Shown: one piece after another, positions 34,482 through 42,082 of the stretch | How the letters are laid out: every line of letters starts with the position of its first letter | How positions within the stretch are numbered: position 1 is the first letter of the stretch | NCBI RefSeq assembly: GCF_000718025.1 | Contig: NZ_JODS01000019.1 | Location: 1 to 64,000, forward strand | DNA length: 64,000 nt | Source: Kitasatospora purpeofusca | GTDB taxonomy: Bacteria > Actinomycetota > Actinomycetes > Streptomycetales > Streptomycetaceae | Reading direction: 5' to 3' | Notes under the pieces: generated by a model | What the model saw: the letters and a program-made list of their open reading frames with translations, nothing else | Told to the model about the DNA's origin: nothing | Databases searched by the model: none | Made by a program: the position numbers and the translations under genes

Positions 34482-35507
34482 TCAGGTCGGGCTGATGCCG
34501 ACCTTCGCCCAGGACGCGGTCACCGTGTCCGCGACCTCCGGCTCCGGGTAGCGGGCCTTCGCGGCCGCCACGGTGGCCCGGGCGAAGGCCGTGAAGTCGG
34601 CGTCGGCGGGCAGCCGCCGGCCGGTCAGCGCGTCGTACCAGATCTGGCCCGCGCGCTCCCAGGACCGGCCGCCGAGCGCGGTGGCGAGCAGGTAGAAGGC
34701 GTGGTTGGGGATGCCCGAGTTGATGTGCACGCCGCCGTTGTCCTGGCCGGTGCGCACGTAGTCGCGCATGTGTGCGGGCTGGGGGTCCTTGCCGAGCCGG
34801 GGGTCGTCGTACGCGGTGCCGGGCTCCTTCATCGAGCGCAGCGCCACGCCCTGCACCCCGGGGGCGAGCAGTCCGGCGCCGATCAGCCAGTCCGCCTCGG
34901 CGGCGTCCTGGAGCAGCGCGTACTGCTTGACCAGGGAGCCGAAGACGTCGGAGACCGACTCGTTGAGCGCGCCCGGCTGGTCCCGGTACTCCAGGCCCGC
35001 GGTGAACTGGGTGACGCCGTGGGCGAGCTCGTGGCCGATGACGTCGATGCAGGCGGTGAAGTCGCCGAACACCTCGCCGTCGCCGTCGCCGAAGACCATC
35101 CGCCGGCCGTCCCAGAACGCGTTGTCGTAGTCCTGGCCGTAGTGGACGGTGGCGTCCAGGCGCAGCCCCTGGTCGTCGATGGAGTGCCGGCTGTAGACGG
35201 CGGAGAACAGGGTCCAGGTCGCGCCGAGGCCGTCGTAGGCGTGGTTGACGGACTGGTCCGGGACGGCGCCCTCGCCCTCCCGGCGGACGGTGCGGCCGGG
35301 CAGGCGCTCGCGGTGCGCGGCGTCGGAGATCACCCGTTCCAGCCGGTCGGCGGCGGCGGCCCGGTCCGGCAGGGCGGCGGTGAGCCGCGCGGCCCGGTGC
35401 GCGGCGTCGAGGGCGAGGGAGCGGGCGGCGGGCTCGTGACCGTCCTCGGCGAGGCGGTCCAGGACGTACGGCGGAACGATCGCGCAGAGCGTCGGTTCGG
35501 CTGTCAT
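34482..35507 (-). CDS. protealysin-like M4 metalloprotease
   Basis: A 341-residue thermolysin-family zinc protease without a signal peptide. The short N-terminus has the protealysin-type propeptide motif CAIVPPYVLDRLAEDG. The zinc site is VIGHELAHGVTQ (His159, Glu160, His163) and the third ligand Glu183 is in GALNESVSDVFG. The lack of secretion signals suggests a cytosolic or non-classically exported enzyme. The emfourin-like inhibitor is encoded immediately downstream, so activity is probably held in check. A promoter with CACCCT seven bases before the ATG (35505-35507) predicts a leaderless transcript. Confidence 0.93.
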   Translation of the reverse strand: MTAEPTLCAIVPPYVLDRLAEDGHEPAARSLALDAAHRAARLTAALPDRAAAADRLERVISDAAHRERLPGRTVRREGEGAVPDQSVNHAYDGLGATWTLFSAVYSRHSIDDQGLRLDATVHYGQDYDNAFWDGRRMVFGDGDGEVFGDFTACIDVIGHELAHGVTQFTAGLEYRDQPGALNESVSDVFGSLVKQYALLQDAAEADWLIGAGLLAPGVQGVALRSMKEPGTAYDDPRLGKDPQPAHMRDYVRTGQDNGGVHINSGIPNHAFYLLATALGGRSWERAGQIWYDALTGRRLPADADFTAFARATVAAAKARYPEPEVADTVTASWAKVGISPT

Positions 35508-35514
35508 GTGGCCC

Positions 35515-35543
35515 AGGGTGAGGCATTGATGACGTGTTGTCAC
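35515..35543 (-). promoter_or_regulatory. promoter of the M4 protease gene
   Basis: On the minus strand GTGACA, exactly 17 bases, CACCCT, then seven bases to the ATG. Confidence 0.5.
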
Positions 35544-35653
35544 CGGCGCGGACAGGATTTCGCGCCTCCCGGGCCGGGCCGCGCGCCGCCGGGGGACCGT
35601 CTCAAGGGGTGGGAAGACCGCCCGGGCGGCTTCGGGGTCGCGCGGCGCTGGGT

Positions 35654-35659
35654 TAGGCT
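35654..35659 (+). promoter_or_regulatory. -10 of the leuA leader
   Basis: TAGGCT lies ten bases before the leader-peptide ATG. Confidence 0.5.
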
Positions 35660-35669
35660 GGATCGCATC

Positions 35670-35717
35670 ATGCGCATCGGGCTGCTTCTTCTTAGCTGCC
35701 GCGTCGAGGGCCTGTAG
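35670..35717 (+). CDS. leuA leader peptide (attenuator)
   Basis: A 15-residue peptide, MRIGLLLLSCRVEGL, with four consecutive Leu codons (CTG CTT CTT CTT), three of them the rare CTT. Such a leader, placed before leuA, is the known attenuation design in streptomycetes: ribosome stalling at the Leu codons during leucine shortage changes downstream RNA folding. A candidate hairpin lies at 35815-35837. The leader begins just after a TAGGCT -10. Confidence 0.85.
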   Translation: MRIGLLLLSCRVEGL

Positions 35718-35814
35718 TCCGTCAAGGGCCGGCTTCCCTCGCCGCGGGGACTGTGCTGCGCGCTGAATTTCGGGCGATCCGTGAACGGGTCGTGAGCGGC
35801 AGCAGGCCGGCCGA

Positions 35815-35837
35815 GTCGGGTGACACCTCACCCCGAC
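35815..35837 (+). terminator. candidate attenuator hairpin before leuA
   Basis: GTCGGGTG pairs with CACCCCGAC, with one bulged base and a core of GGGTGA-CACC-TCACCC. It lies between the leader peptide and the leuA start. The mutually exclusive antiterminator is not resolved by eye. Confidence 0.4.
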
Positions 35838-35878
35838 CCGCCCGCACCACGCATCACAGGAAGCCGAGACTCACCTCC

Positions 35879-37675
35879 ATGACCGAGCAGAGTTCCGCCG
35901 CGCCCATCCCCGCCGCCCGCGCCTTCGTCGACCGCCCCACCCCGATCACCGCCGCCTCGGTACGCCAGCGGCCGTCCGGGATGCGGCACGGCCGCTACCT
36001 GCCGTTCGGCACCGTCGACCTGCCGGACCGCACCTGGCCGAACCAGGTGATCACCAAGGCGCCGCGCTGGCTGTCCACCGACCTGCGGGACGGCAACCAG
36101 GCGCTGATCGACCCGATGTCCCCGGCCCGCAAGCGCAAGATGTTCGACCTGCTGGTGGCGATGGGCTACAAGGAGATCGAGGTCGGCTTCCCGTCCTCCG
36201 GGGCCACCGACCACGCCTTCGTGCGCTCGCTGATCGAGGAGGGGGCGATCCCGGAGGACGTCACCATCTCGGTGCTGACCCAGGCGCGCGAGGAGCTGAT
36301 CGAGAAGACCGTCGAGTCGCTGGTCGGGGCGCCGCGGGCGACCGTGCACCTGTACAACGCGACCGCGCCGCTGTTCCGCCGGGTGGTGTTCCGCAACGAC
36401 CGGGCGGCCACGAAGGCGATCGCCGTCGACGGCACCCGGCTGGTGATGGAGTACGCCGAGAAGCTGCTGGGCGACGACACCGCCTTCGGCTACCAGTACT
36501 CGCCGGAGATCTTCGTCGACACCGAGCTGGACTTCGCGCTGGAGGTCTGCGAGGCGGTGATGGACGTCTGGCAGCCGGGCGAGGGCCGCGAGATCATCCT
36601 GAACCTGCCGGCCACCATCGAGCGGGCCACCCCGAACGTCCAGGCCGACCAGTTCGAGTGGATGTCGCGCAACCTGTCGCGCCGGGAGTTCGTCTGCCTG
36701 TCGGTGCACCCGCACAACGACCGGGGCACCGCCGTGGCCTCCGCCGAACTGGCCTACATGGCCGGCGCCGACCGGATCGAGGGCTGTCTGTTCGGGCAGG
36801 GCGAGCGGACCGGCAACGTCGACCTGGTGACCCTGGGCATGAACCTGTTCTCGCAGGGCGTCGACCCGGAGATCGACTTCTCCGACATCGACGAGGTCCG
36901 CCGCACCGCCGAGTACTGCAACCAGATGGAGGTGCACCCGCGCCACCCGTACGCCGGCGACCTGGTGTACACCTCCTTCTCCGGCTCGCACCAGGACGCC
37001 ATCAAGAAGGGCTTCGACGCCCTGGAGGCCGACGCCAAGGCGGCCGGCGTACCGGTGGAGCAGCACACCTGGGGCGTGCCGTACCTGCCGATCGACCCGA
37101 AGGACGTCGGCCGCACCTACGAGGCGGTCATCCGGGTCAACAGCCAGTCCGGCAAGGGCGGCGTGGCGTACGTCCTGAAGAACGACCACAAGCTGGACCT
37201 GCCGCGCCGGATGCAGATCGAGTTCTCCCGGATCATCCAGGCCAAGACCGACGCCGAGGGCGGCGAAGTCACCCCGGCCGAGATCTGGCGGGTCTTCGAG
37301 GACGAGTACCTGCCGACCACGGGCAACCCGTGGGGCCGGATCTCGCTGACCGGTTCGCGCACCCTGACCACCGAGGACGGCCGGGACGCGCTGACCGCCC
37401 ACGCGGTGGTGGACGGGGCGACGGTCAGCCTGGCCGGTACCGGCAACGGCCCGGTCTCGGCCTTCGCGGACGCGCTGGCGCAGATCGGCGTGGACGTCCG
37501 GGTGCTGGACTACGCGGAGCACGCGCTGAGCGAGGGCGGCGACGCCCAGGCCGCCGCGTACGTGGAGTGCGCGGTGGACGGCCGGGTGCTGTGGGGCGTG
37601 GGGATCGACAGCAACACCGTGCTGGCCTCGCTGAAGGCGATGATCAGCGCCGTCAACCGGGCGCAGCGCGGTTAG
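35879..37675 (+). CDS. leuA: 2-isopropylmalate synthase
   Basis: A 598-residue enzyme that condenses acetyl-CoA with 2-ketoisovalerate, the first committed step of leucine synthesis. The catalytic/metal motif STDLRDGNQALIDPM is at about residue 65, with metal His ligands in SVHPHNDRGTAVA. The C-terminal regulatory domain (ALTAHAVVDGATVSLAGTGNGPVSAFADAL) senses leucine. It belongs to the longer actinobacterial LeuA class. Control is by leader attenuation upstream. A hairpin follows its stop. Confidence 0.96.
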   Translation: MTEQSSAAPIPAARAFVDRPTPITAASVRQRPSGMRHGRYLPFGTVDLPDRTWPNQVITKAPRWLSTDLRDGNQALIDPMSPARKRKMFDLLVAMGYKEIEVGFPSSGATDHAFVRSLIEEGAIPEDVTISVLTQAREELIEKTVESLVGAPRATVHLYNATAPLFRRVVFRNDRAATKAIAVDGTRLVMEYAEKLLGDDTAFGYQYSPEIFVDTELDFALEVCEAVMDVWQPGEGREIILNLPATIERATPNVQADQFEWMSRNLSRREFVCLSVHPHNDRGTAVASAELAYMAGADRIEGCLFGQGERTGNVDLVTLGMNLFSQGVDPEIDFSDIDEVRRTAEYCNQMEVHPRHPYAGDLVYTSFSGSHQDAIKKGFDALEADAKAAGVPVEQHTWGVPYLPIDPKDVGRTYEAVIRVNSQSGKGGVAYVLKNDHKLDLPRRMQIEFSRIIQAKTDAEGGEVTPAEIWRVFEDEYLPTTGNPWGRISLTGSRTLTTEDGRDALTAHAVVDGATVSLAGTGNGPVSAFADALAQIGVDVRVLDYAEHALSEGGDAQAAAYVECAVDGRVLWGVGIDSNTVLASLKAMISAVNRAQRG

Positions 37676-37694
37676 TTCGTACGGGTAAAAGTTT

Positions 37695-37722
37695 CCGGGC
37701 CGTCCCCTGCGGGGCGGCCCGG
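37695..37722 (+). terminator. terminator of leuA
   Basis: CCGGGCCG-T-CCCC pairs with GGGGCGGCCCGG with one bulged T, 19 bases after the stop. Confidence 0.7.
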
Positions 37723-37819
37723 CGGCGTTCCCGGACGTCGTGGGGCGGTCGTCCGGCCGGGGGCGCCCCGGCTGTGTCCTGCGCCACATTTTTTGTCGGA
37801 TCGGGCCGTTCGAGGTACT

Positions 37820-37829
37820 GACACGTGTC
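37820..37829. promoter_or_regulatory. 10-bp palindrome upstream of the TerB-like gene
   Basis: GACACGTGTC is a perfect palindrome about 120 bases before the TerB-like start. It may be an operator; the protein that reads it is unknown. Confidence 0.35.
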
Positions 37830-37946
37830 GGCAACCGTGGCAACATCGTCCCACCGGTAAGCCGGGTCGGTGGGACGGCCCGGTGGCCGGTCGCGTGACC
37901 TGCCCATTGTTGTGCAGGCCGCCTGCCATGTCTGGGGAGTGGCGCC

Positions 37947-38609
37947 GTGACAGGGATGTGGGGTGTTCGCCCGCGGTGGCGGACTGATGTTCTCGGTGAC
38001 TTCTTCTGCCCGGGCTGCGGCGGGGACCGCAACTACCGCCGGCAACACGGCCGGCGGTGGCTGCGGCTGCTGGGGACCCCGGTACTTCCGCTCGGACCGG
38101 TGATCGGCAGCGTGCAGTGCACCAGCTGCCACGGCCGGTTCGGGGTGGAGAGCCTGGAGCAGCCAACCTGCGTGCGCCTGGGCGGGATGCTGCGCGACGC
38201 GCAGTACACCGTCGCGCTGGCGATGCTGGCGGCCGGTGGCACCGCCCACCGCGCGGCCCGCGAGGCGGCGTGCGGGGCGGTCCGGGACGCCGGCTTCGAG
38301 GACTGCGGCGAGGCGCAGGTGCTGGCGGCGCTGGCCGCGCTGTCCGGTCTCGGCGGCGAACTGTACGACGCGCACGGCATGGCGGGCGGGCTGGCCGTGG
38401 AACTGCACGCGGCCCTGGAGCCGCTGGCCCCGCACCTGGCCCGGCCGGGCCGGGAGCGGCTGCTTCTGCAGGGGGCGGCGATCGCGCTGGCCGACGGCCG
38501 GTACCGGCCGCAGGAGCGGGAGGCGCTGGCCGCGATCGGGCGCTGTCTGGACCTGCCGCACGCGCGGGTCGGGGCGCTGCTGGAGGCGGCGACCCGGGCG
38601 CCGTACTAG
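37947..38609 (+). CDS. zinc-ribbon plus TerB-like protein
   Basis: A 220-residue protein. The N-terminus has a zinc-ribbon, FFCPGCGGDRNY and then SVQCTSCHGRFG (two CxxC pairs). The rest is an all-helical TerB-like domain with paired acidic/aromatic helices, for example ALADGRYRPQEREALAAIG near the end. TerB proteins are linked to tellurite and stress responses, but no terC/terD genes are nearby. The GTG at 37947 follows GGGGAG. Function unproven. Confidence 0.8.
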   Translation: MTGMWGVRPRWRTDVLGDFFCPGCGGDRNYRRQHGRRWLRLLGTPVLPLGPVIGSVQCTSCHGRFGVESLEQPTCVRLGGMLRDAQYTVALAMLAAGGTAHRAAREAACGAVRDAGFEDCGEAQVLAALAALSGLGGELYDAHGMAGGLAVELHAALEPLAPHLARPGRERLLLQGAAIALADGRYRPQEREALAAIGRCLDLPHARVGALLEAATRAPY

Positions 38610-38673
38610 CGCTCCGGTCCTTCCTGCTCTCCCTGTTCTTCCTGTTCTTCCGGTCCTTCTCTCCCCGGCCTTC

Positions 38674-38721
38674 GGTCTCTCGGTCTCTCGGTCTCTCGGT
38701 CTTCCGGTCTTCCGGTCCTCC
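38674..38721 (+). repeat. 8-bp minisatellite (GGTCTCTC-like) x6
   Basis: Three GGTCTCTC, two GGTCTTCC and one GGTCCTCC units lie head-to-tail in a polypyrimidine strand beginning near 38617. Such tracts can adopt triplex structures and slip in replication. Confidence 0.9.
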
Positions 38722-38915
38722 CGGCGGAGCCTCTCGCCGGACACCCGACCCCCTCTCTTCTGTCGGCACCTCCTCCCCCCAGACCCCCACAACCGGGCCC
38801 CTTCCGCCCCCGGCTCCCGGCCGGTGGCGTCCCCACGGCCGGGGCCCGCCGTGACCCGCACCGCTCGGCAGCCCCCACGGCCCCGGTGCGGGCACACGGC
38901 TGTCCGAGGCTGGGG

Positions 38916-38921
38916 GACAAT
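38916..38921 (+). promoter_or_regulatory. -10 of the recO transcript
   Basis: GACAAT ends six bases before the ATG of the short leader ORF. Confidence 0.45.
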
Positions 38922-38927
38922 GGTGGG

Positions 38928-38975
38928 ATGTCCACACTGTTCCAGGGCCGCCGCGGTGGTGAGGCGGGCGCATGA
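38928..38975 (+). CDS. 15-residue leader ORF overlapping recO
   Basis: MSTLFQGRRGGEAGA, starting six bases after the -10 so that it would be translated leaderlessly. It ends in TGA overlapping the recO ATG (ATGA). It would couple translation to recO. No Leu/Trp-type codon runs suggest attenuation. Whether it is translated is unproven. Confidence 0.4.
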   Translation: MSTLFQGRRGGEAGA

Positions 38976-39718
38976 GTCTCTTCCGCGACGACGGCGTGGT
39001 GCTCCGGGCCCAGAAGCTCGGCGAGGCGGACCGGATCATCACCCTCCTCACCCGCCACCACGGCAAGGTGCGCGCGGTGGCGCGCGGGGTGCGCAAGACC
39101 AAGTCGAAGTTCGGCGCGCGCCTGGAGCCGTTCTCGCACGTGGACGTGCAGTTCTTCAGCCGCAACAGCGAGCTGATCGGCCGCGGCCTGCCGCTCTGCA
39201 CCCAGGTGGAGACGATCGCCCCGTACGGCGGCTCGATCGTCACCGACTACGGCCGGTACACCGCCGGCACGGCCATGCTGGAGACGGCGGAACGGTTCGC
39301 CGAGAACGAGGGCCAGCCGGCCGTCCAGCAGTACCTGCTGCTGGTCGGCGGCCTGCGCACGCTGGCTGCCGGGCTGCACGAGTCGCACCTGGTGCTGGAC
39401 GCCTTCCTGCTGCGCTCGCTCGCGGTCAACGGGTACGGCGCGACCTTCGACGACTGCGCCAAATGCGGGATGGAGGGACCCAACCGGTTCTTCTCGCTCC
39501 AGGCCGGCGGCGTGCTCTGCCCGGACTGCCGCGTGCCCGGATGTGCCGTACCCTCCCCTGAGACACTGGTACTGCTCGGCGCGTTGTTGTCAGGGGACTG
39601 GCAGACGGCGGACGCCTGCGAGCCGAGGTACTGGCGGGAAGGCAGCGGACTGGTCGCGGCCTATCTGCAGTGGCACCTGGAGCGGGGTATCCGCTCGATG
39701 AGATACGTGGAGAAGTGA
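38972..39718 (+). CDS. recO: DNA repair protein RecO
   Basis: A 248-residue mediator of RecFOR recombination and RecA loading. The N-terminal OB-fold begins MSLFRDDGVVLRAQKLGEADRIITLLT. A helical domain follows, with a zinc-like cluster FDDCAKCGMEGPNRFF and LCPDCRVPGC (four Cys). The normal position is upstream of uppS, four bases from it. A GGTGAGG site supports independent initiation as well as coupling to the leader ORF. Confidence 0.95.
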   Translation: MSLFRDDGVVLRAQKLGEADRIITLLTRHHGKVRAVARGVRKTKSKFGARLEPFSHVDVQFFSRNSELIGRGLPLCTQVETIAPYGGSIVTDYGRYTAGTAMLETAERFAENEGQPAVQQYLLLVGGLRTLAAGLHESHLVLDAFLLRSLAVNGYGATFDDCAKCGMEGPNRFFSLQAGGVLCPDCRVPGCAVPSPETLVLLGALLSGDWQTADACEPRYWREGSGLVAAYLQWHLERGIRSMRYVEK

Positions 39719-39722
39719 GCAC

Positions 39723-40568
39723 ATGGCAGCGCGACGGCTCTTCGGCGGCGGCAAGCAGAGGGAGTACCTCCCCCCGACCCCGCACCCCAGCGGCGCCCGG
39801 CCCCCGAAGATCCCCGGCGAGCTCGTCCCGGGCCATGTCGCGATCGTCATGGACGGCAACGGCCGCTGGGCCAAGGAGCGCGGGCTGCCCCGCACCGAGG
39901 GCCACAAGGTCGGCGAGTCCGTCGTGCTGGACGTGCTCAAGGGCGCGATCGAGCTCGGCGTGAAGAACATCTCGCTCTACGCGTTCTCCACCGAGAACTG
40001 GAAGCGTTCGCCCGACGAGGTGAAGTTCCTGATGAACTTCAACCGCGACGTCATCCACCGCCGCCGCGACGAGATGGACGCGATGGGCGTGCGGGTGCGC
40101 TGGGCCGGCCGGATGCCCAAGCTGTGGAAGAGCGTGGTCCAGGAGCTCCAGGTCGCCGAGGAGCAGACCAAGGACAACGACGCCGTCACGCTGTACATGT
40201 GCGTCAACTACGGCGGCCGGGCGGAGATCGCGGACGCCGCGGCGGCGATCGCGGCCGATGTCGCGTCGGGCCGGCTGGACCCGAAGAAGGTCAACGAGAA
40301 GACCCTCACCAAGTACCTGTACCACCCGGACATGCCGGACGTGGACCTGTTCCTGCGCCCCAGCGGCGAGCAGCGGACGTCGAACTTCCTGCTCTGGCAG
40401 TCGGCCTACGCCGAGTTCGTGTTCCAGGACGTGCTCTGGCCGGACTTCGACCGCCGTGACCTGTGGCGGGCCTGCGAGCAGTACGCGATGCGCGACCGCC
40501 GGTTCGGCGGGGCGATCCCGAACGAGGCGCCGGCCGAGCTGGGCACCGAGGTGCCGGCGCAGCGCTGA
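39723..40568 (+). CDS. uppS: isoprenyl transferase (polyprenyl/undecaprenyl diphosphate synthase)
   Basis: A 281-residue cis-prenyltransferase that elongates isoprenoid diphosphate to the lipid carrier used for peptidoglycan. The family signature VAIVMDGNGRWAKERGLPRTEGHKVG contains the catalytic Asp. YAFSTENWKRSPDEV and FLRPSGEQRTSNFLLWQSAYAE follow. A slightly longer N-terminus is typical for Streptomyces. Actinomycetes often have two paralogs; I cannot tell the product chain length from sequence. Confidence 0.94.
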   Translation: MAARRLFGGGKQREYLPPTPHPSGARPPKIPGELVPGHVAIVMDGNGRWAKERGLPRTEGHKVGESVVLDVLKGAIELGVKNISLYAFSTENWKRSPDEVKFLMNFNRDVIHRRRDEMDAMGVRVRWAGRMPKLWKSVVQELQVAEEQTKDNDAVTLYMCVNYGGRAEIADAAAAIAADVASGRLDPKKVNEKTLTKYLYHPDMPDVDLFLRPSGEQRTSNFLLWQSAYAEFVFQDVLWPDFDRRDLWRACEQYAMRDRRFGGAIPNEAPAELGTEVPAQR

Positions 40569-40574
40569 GCCGGT

Positions 40575-40650
40575 GAAGGGCTGGGCGCTGCGAAGGGCTG
40601 GGCCCGTTGCGGCCCTGAGCCTGTTGCGGCCCTGAGCCTGTTGCGGCGCC
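40575..40650 (+). repeat. two short direct repeats after uppS
   Basis: GAAGGGCTGGGC appears twice. It is followed by two and a half copies of the 17-bp unit CCTGTTGCGGCCCTGAG. Non-coding. Confidence 0.8.
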
Positions 40651-40665
40651 GGGTCCGCGTGCGGA

Positions 40666-40702
40666 GAAGGGCCCGCGGGAGGTGACTCCCAGCGGGCCCT
40701 TC
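40666..40702. terminator. bidirectional terminator uppS / zur
   Basis: GAAGGGCCCGC pairs exactly with 40692-40702, with an inner GGGAG/CTCCC stem. It serves both convergent units. Confidence 0.85.
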
Positions 40703-40715
40703 GGCGTACCGGTAC

Positions 40716-41126
40716 TCAGGCCTTGGCGGCGCACTCCGCGCAGGTGCCGAAGATCTCCAGGGTGTGCGCGATGTCGCTGAAGCCGTGCTCGGCGGCGACC
40801 GAGTTGGCCCAGCGCTCGACGGCCGGACCCTCGACCTCGACGGTGGCACCGCACTGGCGGCAGACCAGGTGGTGGTGGTGCCCGCTGCTGCACCGGCGGT
40901 AGACGGCCTCACCGTCGGCGGTGCGCAGGACGTCCACCTCGCCGGCGTCGGCGAGCGACTGGAGCGTCCGGTAGACCGTGGTCAGACCGACCGAGTCCCC
41001 CCGGTGCTTCAGCATGTCGTGGAGCTCCTGGGCGCTGCGGAAGTCCTCGATCTCGTCCAGGACCGCCGAGACGGCGGCGCGCTGCCGGGTCGATCGGGCT
41101 CGCGGCGACGGGCCTGCGGTGGTCAC
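40716..41126 (-). CDS. zur: zinc uptake regulator Zur (Fur family)
   Basis: A 136-residue Fur-family repressor. It has a winged-helix N-terminus (TRQRAAVSAVLDEIEDFRSAQELHDML and GLTTVYRTLQSLADAGEVD). The metal segment CSSGHHHHLVCRQCGATVEV follows, with two further Cys near the end (CAEC), making a structural zinc site. Its location as last gene of the znu operon, under a Zur box, identifies it as Zur rather than Fur. The GTG at 41124-41126 follows AGGAGG. It closes a feedback loop on zinc import. Confidence 0.93.
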   Translation of the reverse strand: MTTAGPSPRARSTRQRAAVSAVLDEIEDFRSAQELHDMLKHRGDSVGLTTVYRTLQSLADAGEVDVLRTADGEAVYRRCSSGHHHHLVCRQCGATVEVEGPAVERWANSVAAEHGFSDIAHTLEIFGTCAECAAKA

Positions 41127-41161
41127 CGTGGGTCCTCCTGCTGGTGTGGGCGACTGGCACC

Positions 41162-42082
41162 TCATTGTGCCAGCCCCGCACTGGGCGCCGGAGTGGTCGC
41201 GTCGACCCGCTCCGGACCGGGCAGTCGGACGTCGCAGACCTGCGGTCCGCTCTCCTGGGTGTCGCGGTGGCGGCGGCGGGCGAGGGGGGCGGCGATCGCG
41301 CCGAACACCGCGAACACGACGATGGCCAGCAGCACGATGGCCGGGCCGGAGGGCACGTCCAGCTGGTAGGAGCCGGTGACACCGGCCAGGGCGACGAGCA
41401 CGCCGACCGCGATCGAGCCGGCCTGGGTGGCGGCGAAGGAGCGGGTGAGCTGCTGGGCGGCCGCGACCGGAACCACCATCAGGGCGCTGACCAGCAGCAG
41501 GCCGACCACCCGCATGGCGACGGTCACGGTGACCGCGGCCATCACCGCGAGCAGCAGGTTGAGCAGCCGCACCGGGACGCCGGTGACCCGGGCGAAGTCC
41601 TCGTCCTGGCAGATCGCGAACAGCTGGCGGCGCAGGCCCAGGGTGACGGCGACGACGACGGCGCCGAGCGCGCCGATGGTGGCCAGGTCGGCGGGGGAGA
41701 CGGTCAGGATGGAGCCCCAGAGGTAGCTCTCCAGCGAACCGGCGCCGGCCTGGGCGGACTTGGAGACCAGCAGCTTGCCGCAGGCCATGCCGCCGTAGAA
41801 GAGCATCGCGAGGGCGATGTCGCCGCGCTGGTTGCCGCGCGCGCGGACCAGTTCCATGGTGACGGCGCCGAGCACGCAGACCGCCACGGCCATCCAGACC
41901 GGGCTGGTCTGGAAGATGAAGCCGAGGCCGACGCCGGTCATCGCGACATGGCCCATGCCGTCGCCCATCAACGCCTGGCGCCGCTGCACCAGGTAGATGC
42001 CGACGGCGGGGGCGGTGATGCCGACCAGCACGGCGGCGATCAGCGCCCGCTGCATGAAGTCGTAGCTGAGCATCTCGGTCAT
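41162..42082 (-). CDS. znuB: zinc ABC transporter permease ZnuB
   Basis: A 306-residue integral membrane permease of the manganese/zinc ABC-3 family, with about eight hydrophobic helices (for example LGAVTMELVRARG and MRVVGLLLVSALMVVPVAAAQ). A basic tail follows. The ATG overlaps the znuC stop by four bases (ATGA), and zur follows 35 bases downstream. Confidence 0.94.
   Translation of the reverse strand: MTEMLSYDFMQRALIAAVLVGITAPAVGIYLVQRRQALMGDGMGHVAMTGVGLGFIFQTSPVWMAVAVCVLGAVTMELVRARGNQRGDIALAMLFYGGMACGKLLVSKSAQAGAGSLESYLWGSILTVSPADLATIGALGAVVVAVTLGLRRQLFAICQDEDFARVTGVPVRLLNLLLAVMAAVTVTVAMRVVGLLLVSALMVVPVAAAQQLTRSFAATQAGSIAVGVLVALAGVTGSYQLDVPSGPAIVLLAIVVFAVFGAIAAPLARRRHRDTQESGPQVCDVRLPGPERVDATTPAPSAGLAQ

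Larger units (their letters stand above)
38610..38971. other. intergenic with polypyrimidine repeats and recO promoter
   Basis: These 362 bases hold a long pyrimidine-rich tract with an 8-bp minisatellite, then the recO promoter and a 15-residue leader ORF. No larger gene is convincing; open frames on the minus strand reflect the purine bias. Confidence 0.6.
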
